Source: Pseudomonas cannabina (GTDB taxonomy: Bacteria; Pseudomonadota; Gammaproteobacteria; Pseudomonadales; Pseudomonadaceae). Taken from it: DNA of 64,000 nucleotides. Made by a program: the position numbers and the translations under genes. This document shows positions 36,158 to 46,853 of this stretch, one piece after another. The notes below the pieces were generated by a model. That model had not been told where the DNA came from. It worked only from the letters and a program-made list of their open reading frames with translations, and searched no databases. Positions within the stretch are counted from its first letter, which is position 1. The number at the start of each line of letters is the position of its first letter. Location of the stretch: NCBI RefSeq assembly GCF_900100365.1, contig NZ_FNKU01000001.1, positions 2,170,001-2,234,000 of the forward strand, read 5' to 3'.

Positions 36158-37300
36158 ATGAACAACATGACTGAAAAGCCGCTGGCCGCAACGCCGATCA
36201 AAGCGGCCCGAACGAGCTGGTTGAGCGCTGGCTGGTTACCGCTGATCGAACGTTACAGCCTGATCTGGCTGTCGCTGTTATTGCTGGTGGTACTGCCACT
36301 GCTGCTGGGCGATTTTCGGCTCGGCCTGGCGGGCAAATACCTGAGCCTGGCGTTCTGCGCCGTGGGCATGGTGATGATCTGGGGTTACGGCGGCATTCTC
36401 AGCCTCGGCCAGGGGATTTTCTTCGGCCTGGGCAGCTACATGATGGCGATGTACCTGAAGCTTGAAGCCACCGCCACGGACGAAGCCGCCAGCGCCCTCG
36501 CCGCGTTCTATGGCTCGGCACTGCCGGACTTCATGATCTGGAACAGCGTCGAAGCCCTGCCCTGGTGGTGGAAGCCATTCGAATCGGCAACCTTCACCCT
36601 GGCCGCGATTCTGATCCTGCCTGCGCTGCTGGCGTTTCTGTTCAGCTACGCGTACTTCAAGAAGCGCGTCGGCGGCGTGTACTTCTCGATCATCACCCTG
36701 TCGCTGGCTTCGATCATGTCGATCATGATCATCGGCCAGCAGGGCTACACCGGCGGCGTCAACGGCCTGACCGACTTCAAGACCGTGTTCGGCCTGAGCC
36801 TGAAAACGCAGCAGACCCCGTGGATTCTCTACCTGATCACCACGCTGTTGCTGCTGGCCAGCGTAGCGATGTGCGGGTTCATCCTGCGCAGCCGCCTGGG
36901 CAAGGTGATCGTGGCGATCCGCGACCGCGAAGACCGGGTGCGTTTTTCTGGCTACAACACCGCGCTGTTCAAGGCGTTCATCTTTGCCGTAGCAGCGCTG
37001 ATCTCGGCGCTGGGTGGCGTGATGTTCACCTTGCAGGTCGGCCTGGCCTCGCCGTCACTGGTGGGCATCATTCCGTCCACCGAAATCGTCATCTACGCCG
37101 CGCTGGGCGGTCGCCTGTCACTGGTCGGCGCGGTGTACGGCACGCTGCTGATCGGCGCGGCCAAAACCTACCTGTCAGAGAACTTCGTCAGTTTCTGGCA
37201 GTACTTCATCGGCTTTCTGTTCATGGGCGTGGTGCTGTTCCTGCCGACCGGGCTGGCCGGCTTGCTGCAACGCCTGAGCAACAAGGAGGTGCAGTCATGA
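36158..37300 (+). CDS. urtC: Urea ABC transporter, permease
   Basis: A 380-residue LivM-type permease. Hydrophobic segments and the conserved GGILSLGQGIFFGLGSYMMA stretch at about 79-98 mark the family, as does the cytoplasmic EAA-like loop (AIRDREDRVRFSGYN). It overlaps urtD by 4 bp. Confidence 0.95.
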   Translation: MNNMTEKPLAATPIKAARTSWLSAGWLPLIERYSLIWLSLLLLVVLPLLLGDFRLGLAGKYLSLAFCAVGMVMIWGYGGILSLGQGIFFGLGSYMMAMYLKLEATATDEAASALAAFYGSALPDFMIWNSVEALPWWWKPFESATFTLAAILILPALLAFLFSYAYFKKRVGGVYFSIITLSLASIMSIMIIGQQGYTGGVNGLTDFKTVFGLSLKTQQTPWILYLITTLLLLASVAMCGFILRSRLGKVIVAIRDREDRVRFSGYNTALFKAFIFAVAALISALGGVMFTLQVGLASPSLVGIIPSTEIVIYAALGGRLSLVGAVYGTLLIGAAKTYLSENFVSFWQYFIGFLFMGVVLFLPTGLAGLLQRLSNKEVQS

Positions 37301-38034
37301 GCGCGATGTTACTGAGTGTCGAAGACCTGACCGTGTCATTCGACGGCTTCAAGGCGGTCGACAGCCTCAACTTCTATGTCGAGGAAAACCAGGTGCATGT
37401 GGTGATCGGCCCCAACGGCGCGGGCAAGACCACCCTGCTCGACATGATCTGCGGCAAGACCCGCCCCAGCGCAGGCCGGATTCGTTTCAAGGACCTGCAG
37501 CTGGAAAGCATGATCGAGTACCAGATCACCCGCGCAGGCGTGGGGCGCAAGTTTCAGAACCCGTCGGTGTACGAAGACCTCACCGTGCGCGAAAACCTCG
37601 ATATTTCCTCGCCGGACAAACGCGGCATCTTCAATTGCCTGTTCGCTGGCAAGAATGCCGCGCTGAACAGCGAGATCGAACAGACCGCCGAAATGATCTT
37701 TCTCAAGGACCAGTTGGGGCGCAAGGCCGGGCTGCTGTCCCATGGCCAGAAGCAGTGGCTGGAGATCGGCATGCTGCTGATGCAGCGCCCGGAGTTACTG
37801 CTGCTGGACGAACCGGTGGCCGGCATGAGCGCAGGCGAACGGGAGAAAACCGCCGGCCTGCTCAAGCTCATCGCCAAGGGCCGGGCAATGGTGATCATCG
37901 AGCACGACATGGAGTTCGTGAAATCGGTGGCCGACAAGGTCACCGTCCTGCATCAGGGCAAGACCCTGGCCTACGGCTCGATGGATCAGGTGCAGAAAGA
38001 TCCTCGCGTCATCGACGTCTATCTGGGGCACTGA
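37297..38034 (+). CDS. urtD: Urea ABC transporter, ATP-binding protein
   Basis: A 245-residue ATPase. Walker A GPNGAGKT is at 38-45, the signature is LLSHGQKQWLEIG, and Walker B is LLLLDEPVAGMS. The start overlaps the urtC stop and follows AGGAGG; a much longer frame opening inside urtC is rejected. Works with UrtE to power urea import. Confidence 0.95.
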   Translation: MSAMLLSVEDLTVSFDGFKAVDSLNFYVEENQVHVVIGPNGAGKTTLLDMICGKTRPSAGRIRFKDLQLESMIEYQITRAGVGRKFQNPSVYEDLTVRENLDISSPDKRGIFNCLFAGKNAALNSEIEQTAEMIFLKDQLGRKAGLLSHGQKQWLEIGMLLMQRPELLLLDEPVAGMSAGEREKTAGLLKLIAKGRAMVIIEHDMEFVKSVADKVTVLHQGKTLAYGSMDQVQKDPRVIDVYLGH

Positions 38035-38036
38035 AC

Positions 38037-38726
38037 ATGCTGAATGTTTCCAACCTCAACGTGTATTACGGCGATAGCCATGTGCTGCGCGACCTCAGTC
38101 TGGAACTGGCGCCGGGCGAATCGCTGGCGATCATGGGCCGCAATGGCATGGGCAAGACCACGCTGTTGCGCAGCCTGGTGGGCATGCTGCCGACCCGCAG
38201 CGGCAGCATCACGCTGGCCGGGCAGGAATTGACCGGCAGCAAGAGCTACGACCGCGTCGCTGCCGGCGTCGGCTTTGTGCCGCAAGGGCGGATGATCTTT
38301 CCCTACCTGAGCGTCGAGGAAAACATCCTCAGCGGCATGCAGGGCGCCCCCGCCGCGTCCATTCCCGACTACATCTTCGAATACTTCCCGGTGCTGTTCG
38401 AGATGCGCCGACGCAAGGGCGGCAACCTCTCCGGTGGCCAGCAGCAACAGTTGGCCATCGCGCGGGCGCTGGTTTCCAACCCCAAGGTGCTGGTGCTCGA
38501 CGAGCCCACCGAAGGCATTCAGCCCTCGATCATCAAGGACATCGCCAAGGCGCTCAACCTGCTGAAAAAGGAGCGCGGCTTTTCGCTGATTGTTTCCGAG
38601 CAGGTGCTGTCGTTCGCCATGGCCGTGGCGGACCGCTACCTGATCATCGAAAAAGGCGAATTCGTGCACAGCGAAGTCCGCGAAACCGTCGATCGCGAGC
38701 GCATTTTGCGCTACCTGACCATCTGA
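38037..38726 (+). CDS. urtE: Urea ABC transporter, ATP-binding protein
   Basis: A 229-residue ATPase with Walker A GRNGMGKT (34-41), signature LSGGQQQQLAIARAL and Walker B VLVLDEPTEGIQ. The ATG at 38037 lies two bases after the urtD stop. It is the last transport gene; urease genes follow after 22 bp without a terminator. Confidence 0.95.
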   Translation: MLNVSNLNVYYGDSHVLRDLSLELAPGESLAIMGRNGMGKTTLLRSLVGMLPTRSGSITLAGQELTGSKSYDRVAAGVGFVPQGRMIFPYLSVEENILSGMQGAPAASIPDYIFEYFPVLFEMRRRKGGNLSGGQQQQLAIARALVSNPKVLVLDEPTEGIQPSIIKDIAKALNLLKKERGFSLIVSEQVLSFAMAVADRYLIIEKGEFVHSEVRETVDRERILRYLTI

Positions 38727-38748
38727 GCCAAACACCGGAGCCATCGCC

Positions 38749-39189
38749 ATGCTGATACTCGACCGCATTCTCGGCCAGGCCAGCGACCCTGCCCTCGCCG
38801 ACCGCCTGCACGACCTGAACCACGCCGGCCAGGTGGAAACCCTGAGCCTGTCGGGCAGTGACATTCAGCGTCATCGCCTGCGCCTGGCCAGCGACCGGGG
38901 CACAGACTGCGCCATACGCCTGGAGCGCCATCAGCAATTGCGTAACGGCTCGGTGCTGATGCTCGACAGTCAGCGCGCCATCGTCGTGCAGATGCAGGAT
39001 CAGCAATACCTCGACCTGCTGCCACGGGACTCGGCGGCGGCGCTGGAACTGGGCTATTTCGCCGGCAACATGCACTGGGCGGTGCGCTTTGCCGGCGACA
39101 CCCTGCAACTCCCGCTCAATGGTCCTGAAGCCGATTACCTTGAGCGCCTGGCGCCGATGCTCGCCGACGGCCGGGTACGGCGCGCATGA
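38749..39189 (+). CDS. ureE: Urease accessory protein UreE (nickel carrier)
   Basis: A 146-residue UreE with the N-terminal peptide-binding-like part (about 1-70) and the metal-binding C-terminal part, which includes [12 protein letters not shown] near 102-113 with the conserved His. There is no His-rich tail of the kind seen in Klebsiella. It overlaps ureF by 4 bp. UreE brings nickel to UreG and UreD-UreF on the apo-urease. Confidence 0.92.
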   Translation: MLILDRILGQASDPALADRLHDLNHAGQVETLSLSGSDIQRHRLRLASDRGTDCAIRLERHQQLRNGSVLMLDSQRAIVVQMQDQQYLDLLPRDSAAALELGYFAGNMHWAVRFAGDTLQLPLNGPEADYLERLAPMLADGRVRRA

Positions 39190-39917
39190 ATGCCTTGGGC
39201 AGCCTGCTGCTGGCCCTGCAACAGGCCGACAGTTTCTTTCCAAGCGGCGCGGTCGCTTGGTCGTGGGGGCTGGAAACCTTGGTAGCCGATGGGCGACTGG
39301 GGGCAGGCGAAAGGGTCACCGCGCGACGTCGTCAACGCGCCGCTCGCCTCGACCGCAGCGCCGAGGTGCGCGGTTTTGTCGAAGGCCAGTTGCGCCATCG
39401 CTGGAACAGTTTTGACCGAGTGTTTCTGCTCGCGGCACGGAATGCTGCCGATAACGTTTCTGCGCTGATAGACATGGACGCGCAAATCGAAGCCCTGACC
39501 CTCGCCGAGGAATTGCGCCAAGGTTCCCGCCGTGTCGGCCAGGCCTTACTGGGCGTGCACGTCGCGCTGGGTACGCCGGGGGCGGCGGCTTATCAGCAAC
39601 AGGTGCTGGCGGGCAACGCGCCGGGGCATTTGCCGGTGGTGCAAGGCCTGCTCTGGAACCGCTTGGGCATGCACCGCGAGCACTGCCAGTTGGCTGCCGC
39701 GCACGGGTTGTGTACCGGGCTGGTCAGCGCTGCCGTACGTCTCGGGGTGATGGGCCACATCGATGCGCAGCGCGTGCTGACCGATATCCAGCCGCTGATT
39801 ACTGAACTGCTGGCGCTGGAACCGCCGGACCCGGACGACGCCTGCGGCTTCACGCCCCTGGCCGAAATCGCCGTGATGCGCCACGAAACCCAGGACTTGC
39901 GCCTGTTTGCCAACTGA
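39186..39917 (+). CDS. ureF: Urease accessory protein UreF
   Basis: A 243-residue UreF, which joins UreD and UreG in the complex that loads nickel into urease. The opening [24 protein letters not shown] and the helical rest are typical. An Arg-rich stretch at about residues 43-63 ([16 protein letters not shown]) makes it slightly longer than many UreF proteins and may be an insertion. It overlaps ureE by 4 bp. Confidence 0.92.
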   Translation: MNALGSLLLALQQADSFFPSGAVAWSWGLETLVADGRLGAGERVTARRRQRAARLDRSAEVRGFVEGQLRHRWNSFDRVFLLAARNAADNVSALIDMDAQIEALTLAEELRQGSRRVGQALLGVHVALGTPGAAAYQQQVLAGNAPGHLPVVQGLLWNRLGMHREHCQLAAAHGLCTGLVSAAVRLGVMGHIDAQRVLTDIQPLITELLALEPPDPDDACGFTPLAEIAVMRHETQDLRLFAN

Positions 39918-39932
39918 ACCGGGAATCTTCTT

Positions 39933-40628
39933 ATGCTGCTGACCCCGACCGAGCTTGAACGGCTCACGCTATACACCGCTGCCGAGCTGTCACGCAAACG
40001 CCGTGGCAAAGGCCTGCGCCTGAATTTTCCGGAAGCCTCGGCGCTGATCGCCGACGAAATTCTTGAGGGCGCACGCGAAGGTCGCAGCGTCGCCGAGCTG
40101 ATCGGTTTCGGTTCGACCATCCTCAACACCGACGACGTCATGCCGGGCGTGGCCGACTTGCTGCCGGTGCTGCAAGTCGAAGGCACCTTTCCGGACGGCA
40201 CCAAGCTGGTCACCGTGCACCAGCCGATCAGGCCGGGCAAACTGCCGCTCGCGATCATGCCGACACCTGGCGAAATACTTTCGCCGGACAGCGACATCCA
40301 GCTCAACAGTGGCCGCCCGACCGCGACGCTGCGCGCGATCAACACCGGTGACCGGCCGGTGCAGATCGGCAGCCACTACCACTTCTTCGAGGTCAACAAA
40401 GCGCTGGACTTCCCCCGCGAAACAGCCTTCGGCATGCACCTGGACATCCCCGCTGGCACAGCGGTGCGCTTCGAGCCGGGCGAATTGCGCGAGGTGCAAC
40501 TGGTGCAGTTCGGCGGGACTGGCGACATCCACGGCTTCAGCGGCCTGACCAACGGCAACCTGCACGACCCGGCCTGCAAACAGGCAGCGCTGGAACGTGC
40601 TCGCGCCCAACATTTCAAGGGAGCCTGA
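39933..40628 (+). CDS. ureAB: Urease gamma-beta fusion subunit
   Basis: A 231-residue single protein whose residues 1 to about 100 are the urease gamma subunit ([20 protein letters not shown] start) and whose remainder from about 108 (MPTPGEILS) is the beta subunit, with [11 protein letters not shown] near 147-157. Gamma-beta fusions are known from some bacteria. Overlapping frames were checked by reading through the join; there is no stop. It precedes ureC by 3 bp. Confidence 0.93.
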   Translation: MLLTPTELERLTLYTAAELSRKRRGKGLRLNFPEASALIADEILEGAREGRSVAELIGFGSTILNTDDVMPGVADLLPVLQVEGTFPDGTKLVTVHQPIRPGKLPLAIMPTPGEILSPDSDIQLNSGRPTATLRAINTGDRPVQIGSHYHFFEVNKALDFPRETAFGMHLDIPAGTAVRFEPGELREVQLVQFGGTGDIHGFSGLTNGNLHDPACKQAALERARAQHFKGA

Positions 40629-40631
40629 AGC

Positions 40632-42344
40632 ATGGCGACGATGACCCGCAAGGAATACGCCGCCATGTACGGCCCCACCACGGGCGATGCGGTGCGCCTG
40701 GGCGACACCTCGTTGCTGGCCGAGGTCGAATTCGACCACTCGGTGCCTGGCGATGAATGCCTGCACGGCGGCGGCAAGACCCTGCGCGACGGCATGGGCC
40801 TGATGCTCGGTCACGACAGCGCCGACGGAGCGCTCGACATGCTGATCTGCAACGCGCTGATCATCGACCCGGTGATCGGCATCGTCAAAGGCGACATCGG
40901 CATCAAGGACGGCAAGATCGTCGCCATCGGCAAGGCGGGCAATCCGCAGATCATGGACGGCGTACACCCGCAATTGATCTGCGGCGTCGCCACCACCGTG
41001 CGCGATGCCGAGGGCCTGATCGTCACCCCCGGCGGCATCGACGTGCATGTGCACTTCGACTCCGCGCAGCTCTGCGATCACGCACTGGCGGCGGGCCTGA
41101 CCACGCTGATCGGTGGCTCGCTGGGGCCAATCACCGTGGGCATCGACTGCGGCGGCGAATGGAATGTCGGCAAAATGTTACAGGCCGCCGAAGCGTGGCC
41201 GATCAACTTCGGCTTTCTCGGGCGCGGCAATTCCAGCAAGCCCGAATCGCTGCTCGGGCAACTGCGCGGCGGCTGTCTGGGGCTGAAGATTCATGAAGAC
41301 TGGGGCGCTATGCCGGCGGTGATCGACACCTGCCTGAACGTCGCCGACGAGTACGATCTTCAGGTCCAGTTGCACACCGACACGCTGAATGAGTCCGGGT
41401 TTCTCGAAGACACTCTGGCGGCCATCGGCGACCGCACCATCCACATGTACCACACCGAAGGCGCAGGCGGCGGGCATGCGCCGGACATCATCAGCGTGGC
41501 CGGCAAAAGCAACTGCATTCCCTCCTCGACCAACCCGACCAACCCTTACACGGTGAACACCTTCGACGAACACTTGGACATGATCATGGTCTGCCACCAC
41601 CTCAATCCGGACGTACCGGAAGATGTGGCGTTCGCTGAATCGCGGGTGCGCCCGCAGACCATCGCCGCTGAAGACATTCTTCATGACACGGGTGCCATTT
41701 CGATTCTCGGCTCTGACAGCCAGGGCATGGGGCGCATCAACGAAGTCATCTGCCGCACCTGGCAACTGGCGTCGAAAATGAAGGATCAGCGCGGCAGTCT
41801 GCCGGAAGAAGCCACGGCACTGGGCGACAACGAACGGATCAAGCGTTACATCGCCAAATACACCATCAACGCCGCGCGGGTGTTCGGCATCGACAGCTAC
41901 ATCGGCTCGCTGGAGCCCGGCAAACTGGCCGATCTGGTGCTGTGGCGCCCCGCGTTCTTTGGCATCAAGCCGGAACTGGTGGTCAAGGGCGGCTTCATTG
42001 TGCACGGCGTGATGGGCGATTCTGCGGCCTCGCTGTACACCTGCGAACCCTTGGTGATGCGCCCGCAATGGGGCGCGTTCGGCGAAGCGAAACAGGCGCT
42101 GTCGGTCAATTTCGTCAACCGCCTGGCCGTCGAGGCCGACACTGCGGCCCGGCTGGGGCTCAAGAAAAAACTGCTGCCTGCGTTCGGCACCCGCACGTTG
42201 CGCAAGTCCGACATGCTGCACAACGACGCCTGCCCGGACATCCGCGTTGATCCACAAACTTTCGATGTGTATGCCGACGGCGAGCGTCTTTATTGCGAAC
42301 CGGTCAGCGAAGTGCCCCTCGCGCAGCGCTACATGCTGCGCTGA
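40632..42344 (+). CDS. ureC: Urease alpha (catalytic) subunit
   Basis: A 570-residue catalytic subunit that hydrolyses urea to ammonia and carbamate at a dinickel site. Ligand residues are all visible: H139 and H141 (DVHVHF), the lysine that becomes carbamylated, K219 (LKIHEDWG), and a later His and Asp ([13 protein letters not shown]). The active-site flap region has [18 protein letters not shown] at 321-338. The length is standard. The protein should be active if nickel is supplied. Confidence 0.96.
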   Translation: MATMTRKEYAAMYGPTTGDAVRLGDTSLLAEVEFDHSVPGDECLHGGGKTLRDGMGLMLGHDSADGALDMLICNALIIDPVIGIVKGDIGIKDGKIVAIGKAGNPQIMDGVHPQLICGVATTVRDAEGLIVTPGGIDVHVHFDSAQLCDHALAAGLTTLIGGSLGPITVGIDCGGEWNVGKMLQAAEAWPINFGFLGRGNSSKPESLLGQLRGGCLGLKIHEDWGAMPAVIDTCLNVADEYDLQVQLHTDTLNESGFLEDTLAAIGDRTIHMYHTEGAGGGHAPDIISVAGKSNCIPSSTNPTNPYTVNTFDEHLDMIMVCHHLNPDVPEDVAFAESRVRPQTIAAEDILHDTGAISILGSDSQGMGRINEVICRTWQLASKMKDQRGSLPEEATALGDNERIKRYIAKYTINAARVFGIDSYIGSLEPGKLADLVLWRPAFFGIKPELVVKGGFIVHGVMGDSAASLYTCEPLVMRPQWGAFGEAKQALSVNFVNRLAVEADTAARLGLKKKLLPAFGTRTLRKSDMLHNDACPDIRVDPQTFDVYADGERLYCEPVSEVPLAQRYMLR

Positions 42345-42370
42345 AACCCCACCGCACAGGAAACCTGACC

Positions 42371-43045
42371 ATGAGCCTGGCTATGAACCCGACTATGAAT
42401 ACGCCCATCCAGCACACCGACGCACAACCCCACCCCGGTGCTGCGCGCGTCGGAATCGGCGGCCCGGTCGGCTCGGGCAAGACCCGTTTGCTGGAGCAAC
42501 TGATTCCACGTTTTATCGCGCGAGGCATCGAACTGGCGATCATCACCAATGACCTCGCTACCCGCGAAGACGCCGAGCGGGTGCAGCGCAGCGGTCTGAT
42601 CGACCCGCAGCGGGTACGCGCCGTGGAAACCGGTGCCTGCCCGCACACCGCGATCCGCGAAGACCCGACCCTTAACCTGCAAATGGCTGACGAACTGGAA
42701 GCCCGTTTCGGCAATCTCGACCTGGTGCTGATCGAATCCGGCGGCGATAACCTGGCTTCGACCTTTTCGCTGGACCTGGTGGACTACTGGATCTTCGTTA
42801 TCGACGTTGCCGGTGGCGATGACATTCCGCGCAAACGTGGCCCCGGCGTCTTGAATTGTGACCTGCTGGTGGTCAACAAGTATGACCTGGCACCTTACGT
42901 CGGCGTCGACCTGCCGCGCATGCGTCGCGAATCTGCTGACGCGCGCAACGGCAGAGCGGTGCTGTTCACCAACTGCGCCACCGGTGAAGGCGTGGATGAA
43001 GTGGTCGAAGCCATCAGCCGCGCCGTGCTGTTTGATCGCCCATGA
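42371..43045 (+). CDS. ureG: Urease accessory GTPase UreG
   Basis: A 224-residue GTPase with the P-loop GPVGSGKT at 31-38 and the nickel-binding CPH motif ([13 protein letters not shown]). The ATG at 42371 is chosen because it gives the family's usual short N-terminal tail. UreG supplies energy for nickel insertion. It overlaps ureD by 4 bp. Confidence 0.94.
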   Translation: MSLAMNPTMNTPIQHTDAQPHPGAARVGIGGPVGSGKTRLLEQLIPRFIARGIELAIITNDLATREDAERVQRSGLIDPQRVRAVETGACPHTAIREDPTLNLQMADELEARFGNLDLVLIESGGDNLASTFSLDLVDYWIFVIDVAGGDDIPRKRGPGVLNCDLLVVNKYDLAPYVGVDLPRMRRESADARNGRAVLFTNCATGEGVDEVVEAISRAVLFDRP

Positions 43046-43899
43046 ACGCCCATTCAGCATTGCTGCCCGTCTGTAAAAAAACCACGGCACACATTGCCTT
43101 CAGCAAAGCGCCTTCGGGTGCCAGTTATGTGTCTCATCAGGAGGTCGGCTACCCCTTCCACCTCGGGCGCACGCTGAAGCTGCCGCAAGACCCGCCCGGC
43201 ATGGCGGCGATTTATCTGCAATCGTGCTCGGGCGGCCTGTTTGCCGGGGAAACGCTGCACCTGCAACTGCACGCCGGACCGCACACGCAGGTGCATGTCA
43301 GCACCGGCGCGGCAACGGTTGCGCACAGCATGCTTGAACAGCCCGCCCGGCAGAGCGTCATGCTGACCGCCGAAACCGGCGCGCTGCTGGAATACCTGCC
43401 GATGGCGACCATTCTGTTCCCGCAGGCACGGCTGCACAGTGTGGTCAACGTCACGCTGCACCCGAACGCACGCGTGATGCTCTGCGATGCATTCTGCTTG
43501 CACGTCCCGCTAGGCAGCGCAGGCTTACCCGGTTTTTATCGCGCCGATCTGCACATCCACTGCCCGACCGGAAAGTTGCTGGCCGGTGACCGACTGGCGT
43601 TGACCGGCGCAGACCTGCACCGTCGCTTGCCGGGGGTCAGCGCAGAGCTGCAGGCCTTGGCGACTTTCATGCTGGTGGGTCAGGGTTTGCCTGTGGAGGA
43701 TGTGAAACGGGCCTTGCGCGACGCATTGCGCGTCGTTCCCGAGAGCTACCTGGGCGTCAGCGCCCTGCCGAACGATTGCGGCGTGTCGGTACGCATCATG
43801 ACCGTCGATGCCGTGGCACTGCGCAGCGCCCTGCACCTGGCCTGGGCGTGCGCTCGCCAGCAACTGACCGGCATTGCGCCGCGGGTGCGGCGCAAATAA
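43042..43899 (+). CDS. ureD: Urease accessory protein UreD
   Basis: A 285-residue UreD, the scaffold that binds the apo-urease and recruits UreF and UreG. The family stretch [19 protein letters not shown] lies at about 56-74. It is the last gene of the urea run; the minus-strand reductase gene ends 35 bp away, and no clear terminator was seen between. Confidence 0.92.
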   Translation: MNAHSALLPVCKKTTAHIAFSKAPSGASYVSHQEVGYPFHLGRTLKLPQDPPGMAAIYLQSCSGGLFAGETLHLQLHAGPHTQVHVSTGAATVAHSMLEQPARQSVMLTAETGALLEYLPMATILFPQARLHSVVNVTLHPNARVMLCDAFCLHVPLGSAGLPGFYRADLHIHCPTGKLLAGDRLALTGADLHRRLPGVSAELQALATFMLVGQGLPVEDVKRALRDALRVVPESYLGVSALPNDCGVSVRIMTVDAVALRSALHLAWACARQQLTGIAPRVRRK

Positions 43900-43934
43900 A
43901 GCTTACTGATCAGGTTCCTTGCATCAATATCCTG

Positions 43935-44579
43935 TCAGACCCGGATAAAGTTCTGCGCAGCGAGCGAACCGAACGGAAGCGATGCCAACGGGCCGCCCAT
44001 ATCAAGGGTGCCCAGATCGACCGGAACGAAGCCGGTGTCCTCGATGATCTTGCGCACTTCTGCTTTTGCCGCTGCATCATCACCCGAGTAGAAGAGCACG
44101 CGCTTGCCGCCTGCTACGTCAGGCGCCGAGAACACATTGGCATCAAGGTGGTTGAACGCCTTGACGACCCGCGCGCCCGGAACGAACTGACGAAAGATTT
44201 CGCTTGAATACTTGCCGTGCAAATCTACCGCCTTGATGCCATAGGCCGCGAGCGGGTTGGTCGGGTCCTTTGCATCAGGGGAGTCTGGAGCGATGAATTC
44301 CACCGGGTTGGTTGCATCGATCACGATGCGCCCTTCCCAGGCCGGCAGGCTGCGCAATACTTTTTCTGCATCCACCCAGCGCACCGCGGCGAAGACGATA
44401 TCTGCACGTGCGGCCTCTTCCACAGTGCCTGCCTTGATGGATTCGCCCAGCTCCTTGACCAGCGAGGCGAGTGACTCCGGGCCGCGACTGTTAGAAATAA
44501 TGGCCGAAATGCCTTTGCTGGCAAGGATACGAGCAATGCCTGAGCCCAGCGCGCCAGAACCGATAATACCAATAGTCAT
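43935..44579 (-). CDS. NADP-dependent oxidoreductase (F420:NADP reductase-like)
   Basis: A 214-residue protein with an N-terminal Rossmann motif (MTIGIIGSGALGSGIARILA) and the NADP-preferring SNSRGPESL that follows, as in NADPH-dependent F420 reductase-like proteins. In Pseudomonas such proteins act on other substrates, mostly unknown, since F420 is not made. The ATG at 44579 follows AGGAA. It is 136 bp downstream of the Rrf2 regulator on the same strand and may be under its control. Confidence 0.82.
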   Translation of the reverse strand: MTIGIIGSGALGSGIARILASKGISAIISNSRGPESLASLVKELGESIKAGTVEEAARADIVFAAVRWVDAEKVLRSLPAWEGRIVIDATNPVEFIAPDSPDAKDPTNPLAAYGIKAVDLHGKYSSEIFRQFVPGARVVKAFNHLDANVFSAPDVAGGKRVLFYSGDDAAAKAEVRKIIEDTGFVPVDLGTLDMGGPLASLPFGSLAAQNFIRV

Positions 44580-44715
44580 GATGTGTTCCTGATTGTGTGA
44601 AGGGTTGGAAAAAGGTAAATCGTCTTGAAACGAACAGCGTTGTAAGTGAATCCGGACCGGCAAAACTTTAAGTGACGATATGTTTGCGTCACACCGACAT
44701 TTATTATCAAAACTG

Positions 44716-45162
44716 TCACCAGGTTAACGGGACAGTGAATTTACCAAGGCGCGCAACTTCTGCTGCGATGTCAGCAACAGTGACTTTCGCAAGCTCATCC
44801 TCAAGTGCAGAGCGAGCACGAACCAGCGTAGGTGCGAGGGCTTCCAGGATATTGCCCCCGACAGCACATTTTTCGCAGGGCGCCACCCGGTGTGACGAGA
44901 ACAGCTCGGTGTCCTCGACAGCTTCGTAAACGTCCAGCAACCGTATCTTCTCTGCGGGCCTGGCCAGCAAGGCACCGCCACCAGCACCCAATTGCGAACG
45001 TGTCAGCCCCGCCGTACTCAGCCGGGACAACAGCCCACGAATCACCACAGCCCCGGTGTTCGCTGAGTAGGCAAGGTCTTCGGAACGTAGCGGCCTGCCA
45101 TCGCTGACGGCCAGAGCAGCCAGCGTATGGACGGCAACCACAAAACGACTGCTGGTTGGCAT
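44716..45162 (-). CDS. Rrf2-family transcriptional regulator
   Basis: A 148-residue regulator starting MPTSSRFVVAVHTLAALA, the usual Rrf2 opening with a winged helix-turn-helix (about 5-65). Cysteines appear as CEKC near residue 94, a position that in some Rrf2 proteins senses redox state or binds Fe-S. The start at 45162 is supported by a promoter at 45197-45225 that lies inside the longer open frame. Regulates probably itself and the downstream reductase. Confidence 0.85.
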   Translation of the reverse strand: MPTSSRFVVAVHTLAALAVSDGRPLRSEDLAYSANTGAVVIRGLLSRLSTAGLTRSQLGAGGGALLARPAEKIRLLDVYEAVEDTELFSSHRVAPCEKCAVGGNILEALAPTLVRARSALEDELAKVTVADIAAEVARLGKFTVPLTW

Positions 45163-45196
45163 GGGGAGGAATCCGTTAAAACTTAATGTGTCGACG

Positions 45197-45225
45197 ACAG
45201 TATTACACTTAATTTCGACTGTCAA
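45197..45225 (-). promoter_or_regulatory. Sigma-70 promoter for the Rrf2 gene
   Basis: TTGACA at 45220-45225 and TACTGT at 45197-45202 are 17 bp apart on the minus strand. The start point would be near 45190, leaving a 28-base leader to ATG 45162. Confidence 0.6.
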
Positions 45226-45320
45226 CATTCTGTTTCAGATAGTTTCGGTTCACGTACGGATGGCTGCCCCAAATGCCGGGCTGGCACCGATTAACGATGC
45301 CGCCCGGTCGTCGCTATGCC

Positions 45321-46412
45321 TTAGCGATAACGCTCAAGCCAATGCGCGTAAGGCGCAGGCAAGGTCCAGGCCGATTTTTCGACGCCCAGTTCTTTCGCTG
45401 CAAAGTACGCCCAATGCGGGTCGGCCAAGTGCGCACGGCCTATCGAGACCAGGTCGAGCTGACCGGCTTTAACCGCTTCTTCGGCCAGTTTCGGCTCGCC
45501 AAAACCCCAGGCGCTGGTGACCGGAATACCCGCTTCACGGCGTACACGCTCGGCAATCGGCCCCATGAACGCCGGGCCCCACGGAATGTTGGCGTCCGGC
45601 GTGCTGAAACCGACGCTGACACTCAGCAGGTCCAGACCGCCGGCTTTGAAGCGACGCGCCAGTTCAATCGACTCGGTGAGGGTCTGTTCGTCACGGCCGT
45701 CGTATTCGATCACGCCGAAACGCGCCGTCAACGGCAGGTTTTCTGGCCAGACTTCACGAACGGCGGCGAGCGTTTCAAGCAGGAAACGGCTGCGGTTATC
45801 GAAGCTGCCGCCGTACTCGTCGGTACGCTGGTTGGAATGTTCGGAGAAGAAGCTCTGCCCCAGATAACCGTGGGCAAAGTGCAACTCGATCCACTCAAAG
45901 CCGGCGTCGCGGGCACGACGTGCCGCGTCGACAAAGTTCTGACGAACGCGGGCAATGTCTTCCAGGGTCATGGCGCGCGGCACTTTCGGCAGGTTGGCAC
46001 CGAACGCAATGGCCGACGGAGCGATGGTGTCCCAGCCACGCGAATCGGAAGCGACAATGTGGTCATCGCCTTCCCACGGACGGTTGGCGCTGGCCTTGCG
46101 GCCTGCGTGGGCGATCTGGATGCCCGGCACGCAGCCGGCGTCCTTGATGGCTTTGACGATCGGCACGAATGCTTGCGCCTGCTCGTCATTCCAGATACCG
46201 GTGCAGCCTGGCGTAATGCGCCCTTCCGGCGCAACGGCGGTGGCTTAAACCACCAGCAAACCCGCACCACCCCTTGCCATGCTTGCCAGGTGAACGTGGT
46301 GCCAGTCATTGACGACGCCGTCGATTGCCGAGTATTGGCACATCGGCGGAATGGCGATTCGGTTGCGCAGCGTGACGTCTTTCAGTTTGAAGGGTTCGAA
46401 CAATGCAGACAT
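45321..46412 (-). pseudogene. xenA: Xenobiotic reductase XenA, interrupted by a stop codon
   Basis: An old-yellow-enzyme-family flavin reductase of 363 codons, very close in sequence to the 363-residue XenA of P. putida (reduces nitro compounds and enones with NADPH). Codon 56 is TAA (46245-46247) in GLLVV-stop-ATAVAPEG, where the family has Glu, so one G-to-T change would explain it. The rest is intact on both sides, in the same frame, with the active-site HAGRKAS and HFAHGYLGQSFFS regions present. It may be a recent pseudogene or a sequence error. Divergent from the ArsR gene. Confidence 0.85.
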
Positions 46413-46452
46413 TGGAAAGCTCCCGTAGGCCAGATGACTTTGGATTTCACTT

Positions 46453-46470
46453 GTTCGATGGTAATCGAAC
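46453..46470. promoter_or_regulatory. Inverted-repeat operator candidate between xenA and arsR-type gene
   Basis: GTTCGATGGTAATCGAAC is a perfect 7-bp inverted repeat with four bases between. It sits between the two divergent starts (46412 and 46499), where an ArsR-family repressor would bind. Confidence 0.55.
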
Positions 46471-46498
46471 TATGGCAATGAACGGAAGCCTTGATATC

Positions 46499-46807
46499 AT
46501 GCACCCCATGCGAACCTTCCAACATCCTGAACCTGAAGACCTCACCCTCGAACGCGTGCTGTACGCCTTGAGCGACCCTGTACGCATGGGCATTGTGCGC
46601 TGCCTGGCGGGTGTGACCGAAGCCACCTGCGGCGAACTGGACGGTGGCCGACCGAAATCCAGCATGTCCCACCACTTCCGCGTGTTGCGCGATGCCGGGC
46701 TCGTGCACACGCGCAACATCGGCACCACGCACATGAACTCGCTGCGCACGCAGGTGCTGGAGAGCCGTTTTCCGGGGTTGCTGGCGAGTATTCTGGCGCA
46801 GCGGTGA
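46499..46807 (+). CDS. ArsR-family transcriptional regulator
   Basis: A 102-residue winged-helix regulator: LTLERVLYALSDPVRMGIVRCLAG then the recognition part GRPKSSMSHHFRVLRDAGL. It lacks the CxC metal motif of ArsR proper, so it probably senses something else. The ATG at 46499 has GGAAG ten bases upstream. Divergent from xenA with a perfect inverted repeat between, so xenA is its likely target. Confidence 0.85.
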   Translation: MHPMRTFQHPEPEDLTLERVLYALSDPVRMGIVRCLAGVTEATCGELDGGRPKSSMSHHFRVLRDAGLVHTRNIGTTHMNSLRTQVLESRFPGLLASILAQR

Positions 46808-46853
46808 GCACCACCGTTTCGATTCGCCAGCTCAGCAGAGCATCGGGATAACT

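Noticed and set aside
36565..37296. Long N-terminal extension of urtD inside urtC
   Set aside because: Out-of-frame shadow of urtC; ATG 37297 has AGGAGG and gives a normal UrtD.
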